Source of the DNA: a virus
DNA length: 49,553 bases
Reading direction: 5' to 3' (one strand)
Virus record (IMG/VR): IMGVR_UViG_3300012936_003576
Span: 1 to 49,553 of that record
The notes beneath the pieces are model-generated. The model was given only the letters and a program-made list of their open reading frames with translations. It was not told the DNA's origin and searched no databases. The first letter of the stretch is position 1. Every line of letters begins with the position of its first letter. Both the position numbers and the translations under genes were made by a program. Below are positions 31,263 through 37,967 of this stretch, piece after piece.

Positions 31263-31349
31263 TGGCTCTGGGGGGTGGATTCGAACCACCACGTCCCGCC
31301 GGACAATACATAAACAGTGTATCGCGTCTACCGTTTCCGCCACCCCAGA
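31263..31349 (-). tRNA. class II tRNA, positional anticodon GUU, Leu-like body
   Basis: Complete cloverleaf with encoded CCA on the minus strand. Acceptor stem TCTGGGG/CCCCAGA (7 perfect pairs), discriminator G; D-arm GCG-GAAACGGTAGA-CGC; anticodon stem ATACA/TGTAT with loop CTGTTTA; long variable arm GTCC-GGCG-GGAC; T-arm GGTGG-TTCGAAT-CCACC. By position the anticodon is GTT (complement at 31313-31315), which reads Asn codons. However, the long variable arm and the GGTAGAC D-loop are of the Leu type, Leu expects A73, and position 37 is U. Isotype is unresolved. It lies 4 bases downstream of the synthetase-like gene on the same strand. Confidence 0.88.
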
Positions 31350-31353
31350 TTAA

Positions 31354-32178
31354 TTAAGCTGCTATCTTTTCTTTCTCTTCTAGAAGATCAAGTGCTGATA
31401 TCATTCTAGTCATACCGATACCGCCACCAACTCTTTGAAAGAAGTCGTGCTTTAAGAACTCTTCAAGCTCCGCTTCAACTCGATCTTTTCCAAACAAATC
31501 ATATAACAAGTTAGCGTAGGCACCATCAGTGATAGTGTGAAACGTGTCTCTCATCTGATGAACGTCAGTTGAACGTTCTGCTGATCCGATCGTCTCCATC
31601 CCTCCAAGTATTACATCAATCTTTTTACTTGTAACACCATCAGAGTTTCTTGACATGTTCCAAAACGGTGATGTGAATTCTGGAAAGTGTGTTATCAATC
31701 CGTGTCCAATCTGTTCTTCATGTTCATGATCTAATTCTTCAACTTCAAATTCAGACGCCCAGTTATAGTACGTTCTGTCTTGCAACTTAGGAAAGCCTAA
31801 GTATTCACACAGCTCTATTTCCATATCCTTTAAATCGTCTACGCCTCCAGGAAACTCAAACTCAAACATTGGAAAGATTATGTCGTGTCTTCCCGGCTTT
31901 GCGTTTGGTTCTTGTCTGTACGAAGTCGAGCTACAAAAAAACCCCTTCTCAGAGGGGCGGGTAAGTAGTTCGTATTCTAACCACATTTGGCCTGTTTGGG
32001 GCAGTGGCCAACGTTGGCCTGCGTATTCATACGTTGCAACATTAAATGGATCTTCACATGCTGCAAGTATTGAAAGTCTGTTTTGAGTATGGACTTCTAA
32101 GAATCCTTTACTTAAAAAAAAGGACCTTAAAAGGTCCACGGTTTTCGTATATTTTGATGGGTCTATAAGCTGCGTCAT
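31354..32178 (-). CDS. class II aminoacyl-tRNA synthetase-like protein (Asp/Asn/AsnA-type core)
   Basis: The catalytic core of a class IIb synthetase without an anticodon-binding domain. Motif 2 is SYRQE...GRHDIIFPMFEFEF (residues 86-108) and motif 3 is VGGGIGMTRM (249-258). WPLPQTGQMWLEYELL and KKIDVILGGMETIGSAERS match the Asp/Asn-RS order before motifs 2 and 3. At 274 residues it has only the core, like AsnA-type paralogues and other aaRS-like enzymes that aminoacylate non-standard substrates. It is followed 4 bases downstream by the unusual tRNA, and a late promoter box lies at 32212. It may charge that tRNA or make a small amide. Confidence 0.85.
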   Translation of the reverse strand: MTQLIDPSKYTKTVDLLRSFFLSKGFLEVHTQNRLSILAACEDPFNVATYEYAGQRWPLPQTGQMWLEYELLTRPSEKGFFCSSTSYRQEPNAKPGRHDIIFPMFEFEFPGGVDDLKDMEIELCEYLGFPKLQDRTYYNWASEFEVEELDHEHEEQIGHGLITHFPEFTSPFWNMSRNSDGVTSKKIDVILGGMETIGSAERSTDVHQMRDTFHTITDGAYANLLYDLFGKDRVEAELEEFLKHDFFQRVGGGIGMTRMISALDLLEEKEKIAA

Positions 32179-32211
32179 TTTTATCTCCGTTTTATCACAC
32201 TTAAATCCTTT

Positions 32212-32219
32212 TATTTATA
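32212..32219 (-). promoter_or_regulatory. late promoter box, minus strand (synthetase-tRNA unit)
   Basis: TATAAATA on the minus strand, 34 bases before the synthetase-like start; no other minus-strand promoter is visible between it and the tRNA. Confidence 0.75.
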
Positions 32220-32260
32220 CAAGATGGTCTACCATTTACGCATAAAAATTCATAATAATA

Positions 32261-32268
32261 AATAAATA
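32261..32268 (+). promoter_or_regulatory. late-promoter-like box AATAAATA
   Basis: One mismatch to the late consensus, 31 bases before the 32299 start; divergent from the minus-strand box at 32212. Confidence 0.45.
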
Positions 32269-32298
32269 ATACGATTCACTGATAAGGAGGGAACGTAA

Positions 32299-32532
32299 AT
32301 GGAAATATTAAATAAAATCAAGAGTTGGGCTGCTGCGCTCGCAGAAGTTGGCGTAAGTCTTGCTGCTCTTGCAATCATACTTGAAGTTCTAGGTTTAGGC
32401 AATGTGCCTTTTATGCCTTCGAACGTAAGTGTGGTCGATAACGTATCAGGAATGCTGGCTAGTCTAGGTTCCCAAGGAATTATGGGATTGATCGCCATCT
32501 GGGTCTTATGGGCTATTTGGCAGAAAAAATAA
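32299..32532 (+). CDS. small two-helix membrane protein, late
   Basis: 77 residues with two hydrophobic segments (AAALAEVGVSLAALAIILEVLGLG and GIMGLIAIWVLWAIW) separated by a short hydrophilic loop and ending in KK. This layout is, from memory, common in marine T4-like phages, often as an abundant small late or virion protein. AAGGAGGG precedes ATG, which suggests strong translation. A very strong bidirectional terminator follows, isolating the gene. The function is unknown. Confidence 0.72.
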   Translation: MEILNKIKSWAAALAEVGVSLAALAIILEVLGLGNVPFMPSNVSVVDNVSGMLASLGSQGIMGLIAIWVLWAIWQKK

Positions 32533-32540
32533 TCCAATAA

Positions 32541-32565
32541 AAAAAGGGGGCGAAAGCCCCCTTTT
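32541..32565. terminator. bidirectional terminator
   Basis: GGGGGC-GAAA-GCCCCC with A-run upstream and TTTT downstream; it serves both the 32299 plus gene and the 32583 minus gene, which converge here. Confidence 0.92.
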
Positions 32566-32582
32566 CGAAAATTAATCCAAGA

Positions 32583-32948
32583 TTAAAAAGAAAGTGTCAT
32601 TGACACTACGATATCTTCTCTTTCTCCATCAACATCAATACCTGAATCGACTTCGAGCAACATATGCTCTGAAACGGAATAGTCGACACCAATATCAATT
32701 CCTTGATACACGTCGCCTGTCGCGTTTTCACCAAAGTTGGTGAGGTCAAAGTCAGCGTTAACGTTTGCACTCAAAATCCAGACAGGTACAGTAATACCTG
32801 ATTCTAGAGTAATAGAAGTTGTTTCAGCATCCATTGCATACTTTGCTTCTAATTCGTTATCGAGTGAGATTCCGTTTCCTAGTTCCCATGCGCTCGCTGG
32901 AACGGCAAAAGCGAGTGCGGCCAGAAAGGCCAGTATTTTCTTTTTCAT
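32583..32948 (-). CDS. exported protein, possible small outer-membrane/beta-sheet protein
   Basis: Signal peptide MKKKILAFLAALAFAVPASA (cleaved before W) and a mature part of about 100 residues made of alternating beta-strand patterns ending in VVSMTLSF, a terminal Phe as in outer-membrane barrels. There are no cysteines. It is acidic (GIDVDGEREDIV). It is too short for a classical porin, so it may be a partial barrel, an oligomeric barrel or a soluble periplasmic beta protein. It has a late promoter box at 33002 and a hairpin leader. A phage-made envelope protein could alter superinfection or permeability (inference). Confidence 0.65.
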   Translation of the reverse strand: MKKKILAFLAALAFAVPASAWELGNGISLDNELEAKYAMDAETTSITLESGITVPVWILSANVNADFDLTNFGENATGDVYQGIDIGVDYSVSEHMLLEVDSGIDVDGEREDIVVSMTLSF

Positions 32949-33001
32949 TAATTGTCTCCGGGTTGGATGTTACGGGATATGGGAGAAGACCCCCATACCC
33001 T

Positions 33002-33009
33002 TATTTATA
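33002..33009 (-). promoter_or_regulatory. late promoter box, minus strand
   Basis: TATAAATA on the minus strand. The 53-base leader to 32948 contains an imperfect GGGTATGGG/CCCATATCCC hairpin (about 32974-33000). Confidence 0.7.
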
Positions 33010-33018
33010 TTAATCCTA

Positions 33019-33978
33019 TTACAGACCGTTAGGAACTATAATATAGTGAATAGTTAAAACAACTCCTACTGATGCACCAAGACCTATCATCATTTTGATA
33101 AAATCTTTAGTGATAAGAGGAAATACTGTTTTAAACTTATGCTTGCCTGTTACGGTTGCCATTGCTAGTTCTCTTCCACAAAGAAGTCCAACAAATACCC
33201 AAGTCGTTGACATAGGAATATCATTGAGTTCTTTAAAGAAGAAAAGTATAATCCAATACACACCATCAATGATAGTAGCACTTCTTACATAACGAGTGTT
33301 ATGTTTTTCAAGTACAATGTTTTGAATCTTACCACCACCTTCTTTGAACATATACCAAAGACCAGCGACAAAGACAATGCTTATCCCTATCATAAGATCT
33401 ACTGGTATTTCTCGTGGAAGGAACACTGCGATATTGGCCATATCATGTGATAGCCATGTCCACCACAAAAATCCTGTAGTAAACCATTGACCAATACGCC
33501 ACCATCGTTTATGTTCTTCTTTAACGGGTTTATTCTCGTCTAGAATCTTAGTTACACAAATCCAGATAGCATATGCTGCAACGGCTGCTACAGCGTATCC
33601 CATCATTGACTTTACAAGCATTTTTTCTAAAACGAAAGTAGAAGCGAAAGCGCTTAAAACTAAAAAAGACGTACTCACTGGTACGCCTATTCTTGTTAAT
33701 ATTAGTAGTAATCCTGGAGCCATGGCATGATACCATTGTATCTCCTGAAAAGGTATTTTATTGAGACGACCATAAGAAATGTCTCCGCCATACTGGTACC
33801 AACCGTACCACAAAGCCCATAAGAGAACTGCAGAAGCAGATACCCACATGATCTTCCAATTTACTTTTTCGTTATTACTCGCAATCCATGTTCCTAAAGT
33901 TTGGACTGAATCATTTGCAATAACCGAATAAGCGGCGAATAAAAATCCTATAAACATCCATAGAGTTATAAGTTCCAT
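33019..33978 (-). CDS. PiT-family inorganic phosphate permease-like protein
   Basis: About eight to ten membrane helices. Both PiT repeats are visible: ANDSVQTLGTWI near residue 22 and SHDMANIAVFLPR near 176 correspond to the paired GANDVANA signatures. GVPVSTSFLVLSAF and IPMSTTWVFVGLLCG correspond to the paired P-x-S-T-T-H/W segments. Length 319 is short against cellular PiT proteins (about 400-500). It would import phosphate into an infected, phosphate-hungry cell. A near-consensus late box (34013-34020, minus) lies upstream. With the PsiE-family gene it suggests phosphate-related auxiliary metabolism. Confidence 0.82.
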   Translation of the reverse strand: MELITLWMFIGFLFAAYSVIANDSVQTLGTWIASNNEKVNWKIMWVSASAVLLWALWYGWYQYGGDISYGRLNKIPFQEIQWYHAMAPGLLLILTRIGVPVSTSFLVLSAFASTFVLEKMLVKSMMGYAVAAVAAYAIWICVTKILDENKPVKEEHKRWWRIGQWFTTGFLWWTWLSHDMANIAVFLPREIPVDLMIGISIVFVAGLWYMFKEGGGKIQNIVLEKHNTRYVRSATIIDGVYWIILFFFKELNDIPMSTTWVFVGLLCGRELAMATVTGKHKFKTVFPLITKDFIKMMIGLGASVGVVLTIHYIIVPNGL

Positions 33979-34012
33979 TATAGTTTCTCCATGTTTAGTT
34001 TAAGAACATTGC

Positions 34013-34020
34013 TATTTATT
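34013..34020 (-). promoter_or_regulatory. late-promoter-like box, minus strand
   Basis: AATAAATA on the minus strand, 35 bases before the permease start; one mismatch to consensus. Confidence 0.5.
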
Positions 34021-34031
34021 TAAATTAATGG

Positions 34032-34060
34032 TGTACATTCTAAAATAAATGTGGTATACT
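34032..34060 (+). promoter_or_regulatory. phage sigma70-like promoter P7
   Basis: TGTACA (34032-34037), 17-base spacer ending TGTGG, TATACT (34055-34060); it fixes the next start at 34088. Confidence 0.85.
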
Positions 34061-34087
34061 AGAATCAGGAATGAAAAAGGAGAATTT

Positions 34088-34303
34088 ATGTTCTATTCAC
34101 TAACAACTGATATCGCATATACCACAACTAAAAAAGAAATTATTCAATTCGCATCGGACCATGGGTGTACCCTTATGGATTTCCAAAAAAATGGTCCAGC
34201 CGGTGGAAATCATGTGTGTACTTTCAAATCAAATAACTATGATTATATTGAGGAACTTACTCACCAACTAAACCTTCCATCTTCTAAAATAAAACAACTG
34301 TGA
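34088..34303 (+). CDS. small early protein (71 aa), unknown
   Basis: ATG 34088 follows AAGGAG at ideal spacing. The longer reading from 34049 overlaps the promoter and is rejected. The product (MFYSLTTDIAYTTTKKEIIQFASDHGCTLMDFQ...) looks like a small alpha/beta domain with no family match. It is monocistronic: promoter P7 before it and a hairpin terminator after. This gives it an independent early expression unit. Confidence 0.7.
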   Translation: MFYSLTTDIAYTTTKKEIIQFASDHGCTLMDFQKNGPAGGNHVCTFKSNNYDYIEELTHQLNLPSSKIKQL

Positions 34304-34335
34304 CATTTTTATCACAAATAATAATAAATGTAAAA

Positions 34336-34357
34336 AAAATGCATTTAGGTGCATTTT
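34336..34357 (+). terminator. terminator before promoter P8
   Basis: AAAATGCA / TGCATTTT stem with TTTAGG loop; same design as the hairpin at 29301. Confidence 0.75.
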
Positions 34358-34361
34358 ATGG

Positions 34362-34390
34362 TGTACAACCCTAAAAAACTGTGGTAGATT
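34362..34390 (+). promoter_or_regulatory. phage sigma70-like promoter P8
   Basis: TGTACA (34362-34367), 17-base spacer ending TGTGG, TAGATT (34385-34390). It has the weakest -10 of the family and drives four small genes to 35397. Confidence 0.75.
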
Positions 34391-34426
34391 AGTATTATCA
34401 AAAGTTAATAAAAGGAATGAAAAATT

Positions 34427-34720
34427 ATGAACGTAACTACTAAAAAAATCTCTCAAATGATCAAAGACATTATTGATATGAAAGAGTTAAATGAAGTAAT
34501 TGAAACTGTTAAGTTCCAACAAAAATTCTTACGTGGTCTACAAACCGCATCAGCACGTGGTGCTTTTAGAGTTGGTGACACAGTTTCAGCATCTGGTCGT
34601 AACGGTTCGATTGAAGGTGAGATCACTCAGATCAAACGAACAAAAGCTATCGTAAATGTTAACGGTACACGTTACGATGTTCCAATGTCAATGTTAAAGA
34701 TGGTAAGGAGCATCGCTTAA
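34427..34720 (+). CDS. small protein with KOW-like beta domain (97 aa)
   Basis: The N-terminal half is helical (ISQMIKDIIDMKELNEVIETVKFQQKFL). The second half, FRVGDTVSASGRNGSIEGEITQIKRTKAIVNVNGTRYDVP, reads as a small SH3/KOW-like barrel (G-D-x-V...G-x-I...A-x-V). Such domains bind RNA or protein in transcription and translation factors. It is the first gene behind P8. The domain call is by pattern only. Confidence 0.65.
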   Translation: MNVTTKKISQMIKDIIDMKELNEVIETVKFQQKFLRGLQTASARGAFRVGDTVSASGRNGSIEGEITQIKRTKAIVNVNGTRYDVPMSMLKMVRSIA

Positions 34721-34980
34721 TGTACTGGACAAAAGTTATCCGTACAGATGATACGAAAAATCTTCCTATGATGATGGGTCATGACACTATTGCTCAAGCC
34801 AAGAAGTCATACCTGAAATCATGGGGAGATAAGAAGGATGAGGTAAAAGAAGTAGTTCTCCTCAAAGGATCAGGACAAGGTCGAAAGCCAATGAAGATTC
34901 ATAGTTATCGCGATAACAGCTTTAAGATCGATCGCAGCATTCCTGTAGATATTCACAATATAATTTATGGGTATGAGTAA
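34720..34980 (+). CDS. small basic protein (86 aa), unknown
   Basis: MYWTKVIRTDDTKNLPMMMGHDTIAQAKKSYLKSWGDKKDEVKEVVLL, then a basic GQGRKPMKIHSYRDNSFKIDRS segment. The stop and start share a base with both neighbours (TAATG). No family is recognised. It looks like a small alpha/beta nucleic-acid-binding-type protein from its charge, but nothing more can be said. Confidence 0.6.
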   Translation: MYWTKVIRTDDTKNLPMMMGHDTIAQAKKSYLKSWGDKKDEVKEVVLLKGSGQGRKPMKIHSYRDNSFKIDRSIPVDIHNIIYGYE

Positions 34981-35159
34981 TGTATTATGTTGAAGGAAAA
35001 AAAGAAAGTGGATGGACAGACAAGACTATTTGTCTAGAAGATCATGTTGTCGCTCGCACTTTGTATGAAGAAATGATTAACTCAGGCGATTATGTTTATG
35101 TTGAAACAAATCTGCCTACAATTGAAGGAGTTTGGTATGGGAATCAACGTATCAACTGA
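34980..35159 (+). CDS. small protein (59 aa), unknown
   Basis: A short gene lying exactly between two coupled genes: ATG 34980 overlaps the previous stop, and its end overlaps the next gene by 23 bases. The product (MYYVEGKKESGWTDKTICLEDHVVARTLYEEMINSGDYVYVET...) begins like its upstream neighbour (MYWTKVIRTDD), with a similar beta-strand then helix layout, so the two may be distant paralogues. No function is visible. Confidence 0.55.
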   Translation: MYYVEGKKESGWTDKTICLEDHVVARTLYEEMINSGDYVYVETNLPTIEGVWYGNQRIN

Positions 35160-35397
35160 ACGTACTGACGCTTATGTCGGTACTTTTTATAAGAATAATC
35201 CTGACGATATGGAACAGTTACAAACTATTCGACAGATCGTCAAGAACATGAACGCTTCTTTACGTAGATCAAGATTTAACTATCAGTTCTATGTAAAGTG
35301 CCAGGGACGAGGTCACCGACACGGTGTTCCTCGATATAATCAGTCGCTCCCTTTACCTCTAGCATCACACATGGATGCGTATATCTATCGCAGGTGA
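35137..35397 (+). CDS. small basic protein (86 aa), unknown
   Basis: ATG 35137 follows AAGGAG; the longer reading from 35092 lies in the middle of the previous gene and is rejected. MGINVSTERTDAYVGTFYKNNPDDMEQLQTIRQIVKNMNASLRRSRFNYQFYVKCQGRGHRHGVPRYN is basic and contains a GRGHRHG cluster. It closes the P8 unit; a strong terminator follows at 35432. No family is recognised. Confidence 0.65.
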   Translation: MGINVSTERTDAYVGTFYKNNPDDMEQLQTIRQIVKNMNASLRRSRFNYQFYVKCQGRGHRHGVPRYNQSLPLPLASHMDAYIYRR

Positions 35398-35431
35398 TGA
35401 TAGGGGGATTCATTCCTTATCTAGACTGATG

Positions 35432-35462
35432 ACAAAAGGGCCTACGGGTCCTTTTGTTTTTT
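35432..35462 (+). terminator. strong terminator between early and late blocks
   Basis: Eleven-pair stem (35432-35442 / 35447-35457, one G-T pair) with TACG loop and a T-run. It separates the P8 early unit from the virion block. Confidence 0.9.
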
Positions 35463-35463
35463 A

Positions 35464-35471
35464 TATAAATA
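35464..35471 (+). promoter_or_regulatory. late promoter box for head/virion block
   Basis: TATAAATA two bases after the T-run, 24 bases before the 35496 start. Additional TATAAATA boxes inside coding DNA at 37312-37319 and 41078-41085 could boost downstream late genes. Confidence 0.85.
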
Positions 35472-35495
35472 GTATTACTAAAAGGAGAATCTACA

Positions 35496-36284
35496 ATGTT
35501 TGACATAGATAAGCTAGATAAAGAATTCATATCAAAAGCACAAAAGCAGTTTGTTTTTAATATTTCTTCTCAAGATTTTAATACTACAAAATATAAAAAA
35601 GAAATACAATATCTAATCAACACAAACATATTCCCTAAGTTTGACATGTCAACTACTATAAAGGGAGTACCAAGATCTGCTGATCAAATCAATAAGTTGA
35701 TTAAGAAGCTTAAAAGTTTTGGTAATGAAGCTTTTGAAAGAGTGTACAAGTATCCTATGACTGGTGTAGGACCAGGAGAAATCATGCTTTATTTCTTGTT
35801 AGATGATTGTAAACTTGGTGGAGGCTCATCAGCAGGTGTTGATGTAAGTATAGGTTCTAACAATTATGAAGTTAAGTCTGTTCAGAATCCAGCAAAAGAA
35901 AACTTTGCTTACGTAAGTGGATTTAAAATAGGAGGAACGAGTGATGTGGCTGACATTGTTGCAGCGGCAATGGATATAAAGAAGAAAGCTCTTGCAGATA
36001 GAATCATACCACCAAATGCAGAAAAATCTGGAATAAGCAAGACACAGATTGAAGCTCTTAAAAAAGACAACACTCTAAAAAAAGAATGGTCAGAAAACGT
36101 TGAAGGTCCTTATCAAAAAATTGCAGGAAAATACTTATCTGCAAATCCAGTAATATTTATGATTAATACTACTCCAAAACCTAGACTAGGTGAGGTTGTG
36201 TTCTTTGGAAAAATTGATCCTAAAAACGTATTTTTAGAAGTTGTTACTCAAGGAGTAATAAAGCCAGAGGTTAAAATTAAATGA
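35496..36284 (+). CDS. putative PD-(D/E)XK nuclease-fold protein, late
   Basis: Residues about 90-130 read GPGEIMLYFLLDDCKLGG, then GVDVSIGSNNYEVKS. This gives an early Glu, an Asp and E-V-K in the spacing of the PD-(D/E)XK nuclease core (E...D-x8-E-x-K). The remainder is mixed alpha/beta with ISKTQIEALKKDNTLKKEW. It is the first late gene behind the 35464 box, next to a KxDG protein and a nucleotidyltransferase. It lacks the leader motif found on its neighbours. A DNA-cutting role is inferred from the motif and is not shown by context. Confidence 0.55.
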   Translation: MFDIDKLDKEFISKAQKQFVFNISSQDFNTTKYKKEIQYLINTNIFPKFDMSTTIKGVPRSADQINKLIKKLKSFGNEAFERVYKYPMTGVGPGEIMLYFLLDDCKLGGGSSAGVDVSIGSNNYEVKSVQNPAKENFAYVSGFKIGGTSDVADIVAAAMDIKKKALADRIIPPNAEKSGISKTQIEALKKDNTLKKEWSENVEGPYQKIAGKYLSANPVIFMINTTPKPRLGEVVFFGKIDPKNVFLEVVTQGVIKPEVKIK

Positions 36285-37513
36285 TAGACTTTAATAAATA
36301 TCTTTTGACGGAACAAAAAAACACCCACATGACTCACATTGAAGATAGAGTCATATATGGTGGTGTCAATGGAACGCGAGAAGCTATCTTTGCTCTAAGA
36401 GATTTAAGAGATATGCTAGGCGGAGTTAAGGAAGGAAAAGTAAGTGTTAAGTGGGACGGTGCTCCTGCTGTTTTTGCTGGTATTGATCCGAGTGATAACA
36501 GCTTTTTTGTTGCTAAAAAAGGGATATTCAACAAAGACCCTAAGGTCTATAAATCTGCAGCTGATGTTGATGCTGATACTTCAGGTGATCTTGCTGTTAA
36601 GCTTAAACTCGCCCTCAAGTATCTCCCAGAACTTGGAATCAAAGGTGTCATTCAAGGAGATTTTCTCTTCGGACCCGGCGACTTGTCCAAACAAACAATA
36701 AAAGGGAAAAAATATGTTACTTTCCATCCTAACACGATTGTATACGCAGTGCCAGAAAGATCTAGAGGAGCAGAAGAAATTAAATCAGCAAAAATTGGAA
36801 TCGTCTGGCATACTACATACACTGGCTCGTCTTTTGAAACGATGAAAGCGTCATACGGCGTTGACGTGTCAAAACTAAAAAAATCAAAAAATGTTTGGTC
36901 ACAAGACGCAATGCTGAGAGATGCTACTATGGCGACTATGACTAAAAAAGATACGGAGATGGTCAATGAATATCTTTCGCAGATTGGTAAGCTATTCAAT
37001 CAGATCTCGGGTAACGTCCTCAGAGAGATTGAAGGAAACGACGAACTTGCAAAAACAATTGAAACCTACAATAATACCTTTGTTAGAAAGGGACAGGTTG
37101 TGGCTAACACTAGCAAGCATGTTGATGGACTCATCAGATTCATCAGTGACAGATATAAAAAAGAGATCGACAAGAGATCAACTGAAAAAGGTAAGGCAGC
37201 GCAGGTTGCAAAGAAGAATGCAATCCTCAAGTTCTTTTCGCAAAGGAACAAAGCGAACTTAAAAAAGATATATGATTTACAAAAGTTAATCGTTCTTGTA
37301 AAATTAAAACTTATAAATATACTTAATAATTTAAATTCAATTGACACTTTTGTAAAGACTAACAAAGGATTTAAAACAACTGGTCAAGAAGGTTATGTAG
37401 CTATTGATAGACTTGGTGGTGATGCGGTAAAGATTGTTGACAGATTAGAGTTTTCATACAACAACTTTTCGCCTAATGTACTAAAGGGATGGGATAAACC
37501 AACGAGGAAGTAA
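36281..37513 (+). CDS. ligase-like KxDG nucleotidyltransferase-family protein with head-targeting-like leader
   Basis: The N-terminus MIDFNKYLLTEQK resembles the capsid-targeting leader of T4 internal proteins, with a possible LTE cleavage site. VSVKWDGAPAVFAG (about residue 55) has the K-x-D-G adenylation motif I of DNA/RNA ligases. FVAKKGIFN, GVIQGDFLFGP, YVTFHPNTIVYAV and GQEGYVAIDRLGGDAVKIVDR are plausible motifs Ia, III, IIIa and IV-V. At 410 residues the region 235-345 is a helical insertion. If active, it would be an enzyme packed into the head and injected. Family recall: similar proteins are conserved, unassigned, in marine T4-like phages. Confidence 0.6.
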   Translation: MIDFNKYLLTEQKNTHMTHIEDRVIYGGVNGTREAIFALRDLRDMLGGVKEGKVSVKWDGAPAVFAGIDPSDNSFFVAKKGIFNKDPKVYKSAADVDADTSGDLAVKLKLALKYLPELGIKGVIQGDFLFGPGDLSKQTIKGKKYVTFHPNTIVYAVPERSRGAEEIKSAKIGIVWHTTYTGSSFETMKASYGVDVSKLKKSKNVWSQDAMLRDATMATMTKKDTEMVNEYLSQIGKLFNQISGNVLREIEGNDELAKTIETYNNTFVRKGQVVANTSKHVDGLIRFISDRYKKEIDKRSTEKGKAAQVAKKNAILKFFSQRNKANLKKIYDLQKLIVLVKLKLINILNNLNSIDTFVKTNKGFKTTGQEGYVAIDRLGGDAVKIVDRLEFSYNNFSPNVLKGWDKPTRK

Positions 37514-37966
37514 ATGTTAAGATTAAAAGATCTAATGCGTCCGGAACCTGCAAATGCGAAAGCACCAGGAGAGCCGGAAGAAATACAATACAGAAGACAT
37601 CGCAGACGAGCGCTTGATGTGGAGGAATCTCCAGATGAAGCACTAACAATGATGCAGAGATTAAAAAGAGCGCGTCAGCTCAAAAGAATCAAGAATAAAA
37701 TTAAGATAGGTCAAGCGAGAGCCAGAAGAAGAACAGCGTCAAAAGCAGTTCTTCAGAAGAGAGCTCGTCGTGCAGCACGTAATTTTATTCTACAAAGAAT
37801 AACAAAAGGAATTCCTAAATCAGAACTGAGTTATGCACGGAGACAAGAACTCGAAAAAAGACTTGGCTCTAAGTCAATGAAGGGAAGGATTGATAAGATT
37901 GCGTTAAGGTTGTTACCTAAAATGAGAAAGAGGGAACAGGATCGCAAGAGAGGAAAGAAATCATAG
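37514..37966 (+). CDS. very basic head-associated protein (150 aa)
   Basis: Over a third of residues are Arg or Lys (e.g. RLKRARQLKRIKNKIKIGQ, then RARRRTASKAVLQKRARRAAR), with no signal peptide or cysteine. It starts MLRLKDLMRPEPANAK, a leader-like segment, and lies between two leader-bearing genes (1-base gaps). Composition fits a DNA-binding or condensing internal head protein. No enzymatic motif is present. The virion role is inferred from position, charge and late transcription. Confidence 0.62.
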   Translation: MLRLKDLMRPEPANAKAPGEPEEIQYRRHRRRALDVEESPDEALTMMQRLKRARQLKRIKNKIKIGQARARRRTASKAVLQKRARRAARNFILQRITKGIPKSELSYARRQELEKRLGSKSMKGRIDKIALRLLPKMRKREQDRKRGKKS

Positions 37967-37967
37967 A

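Noticed and set aside
31263-31349. tRNA as a phage or prophage attachment site
   Set aside because: No integrase and no direct repeat of the tRNA end is visible; gene content is that of a lytic T4-like phage.
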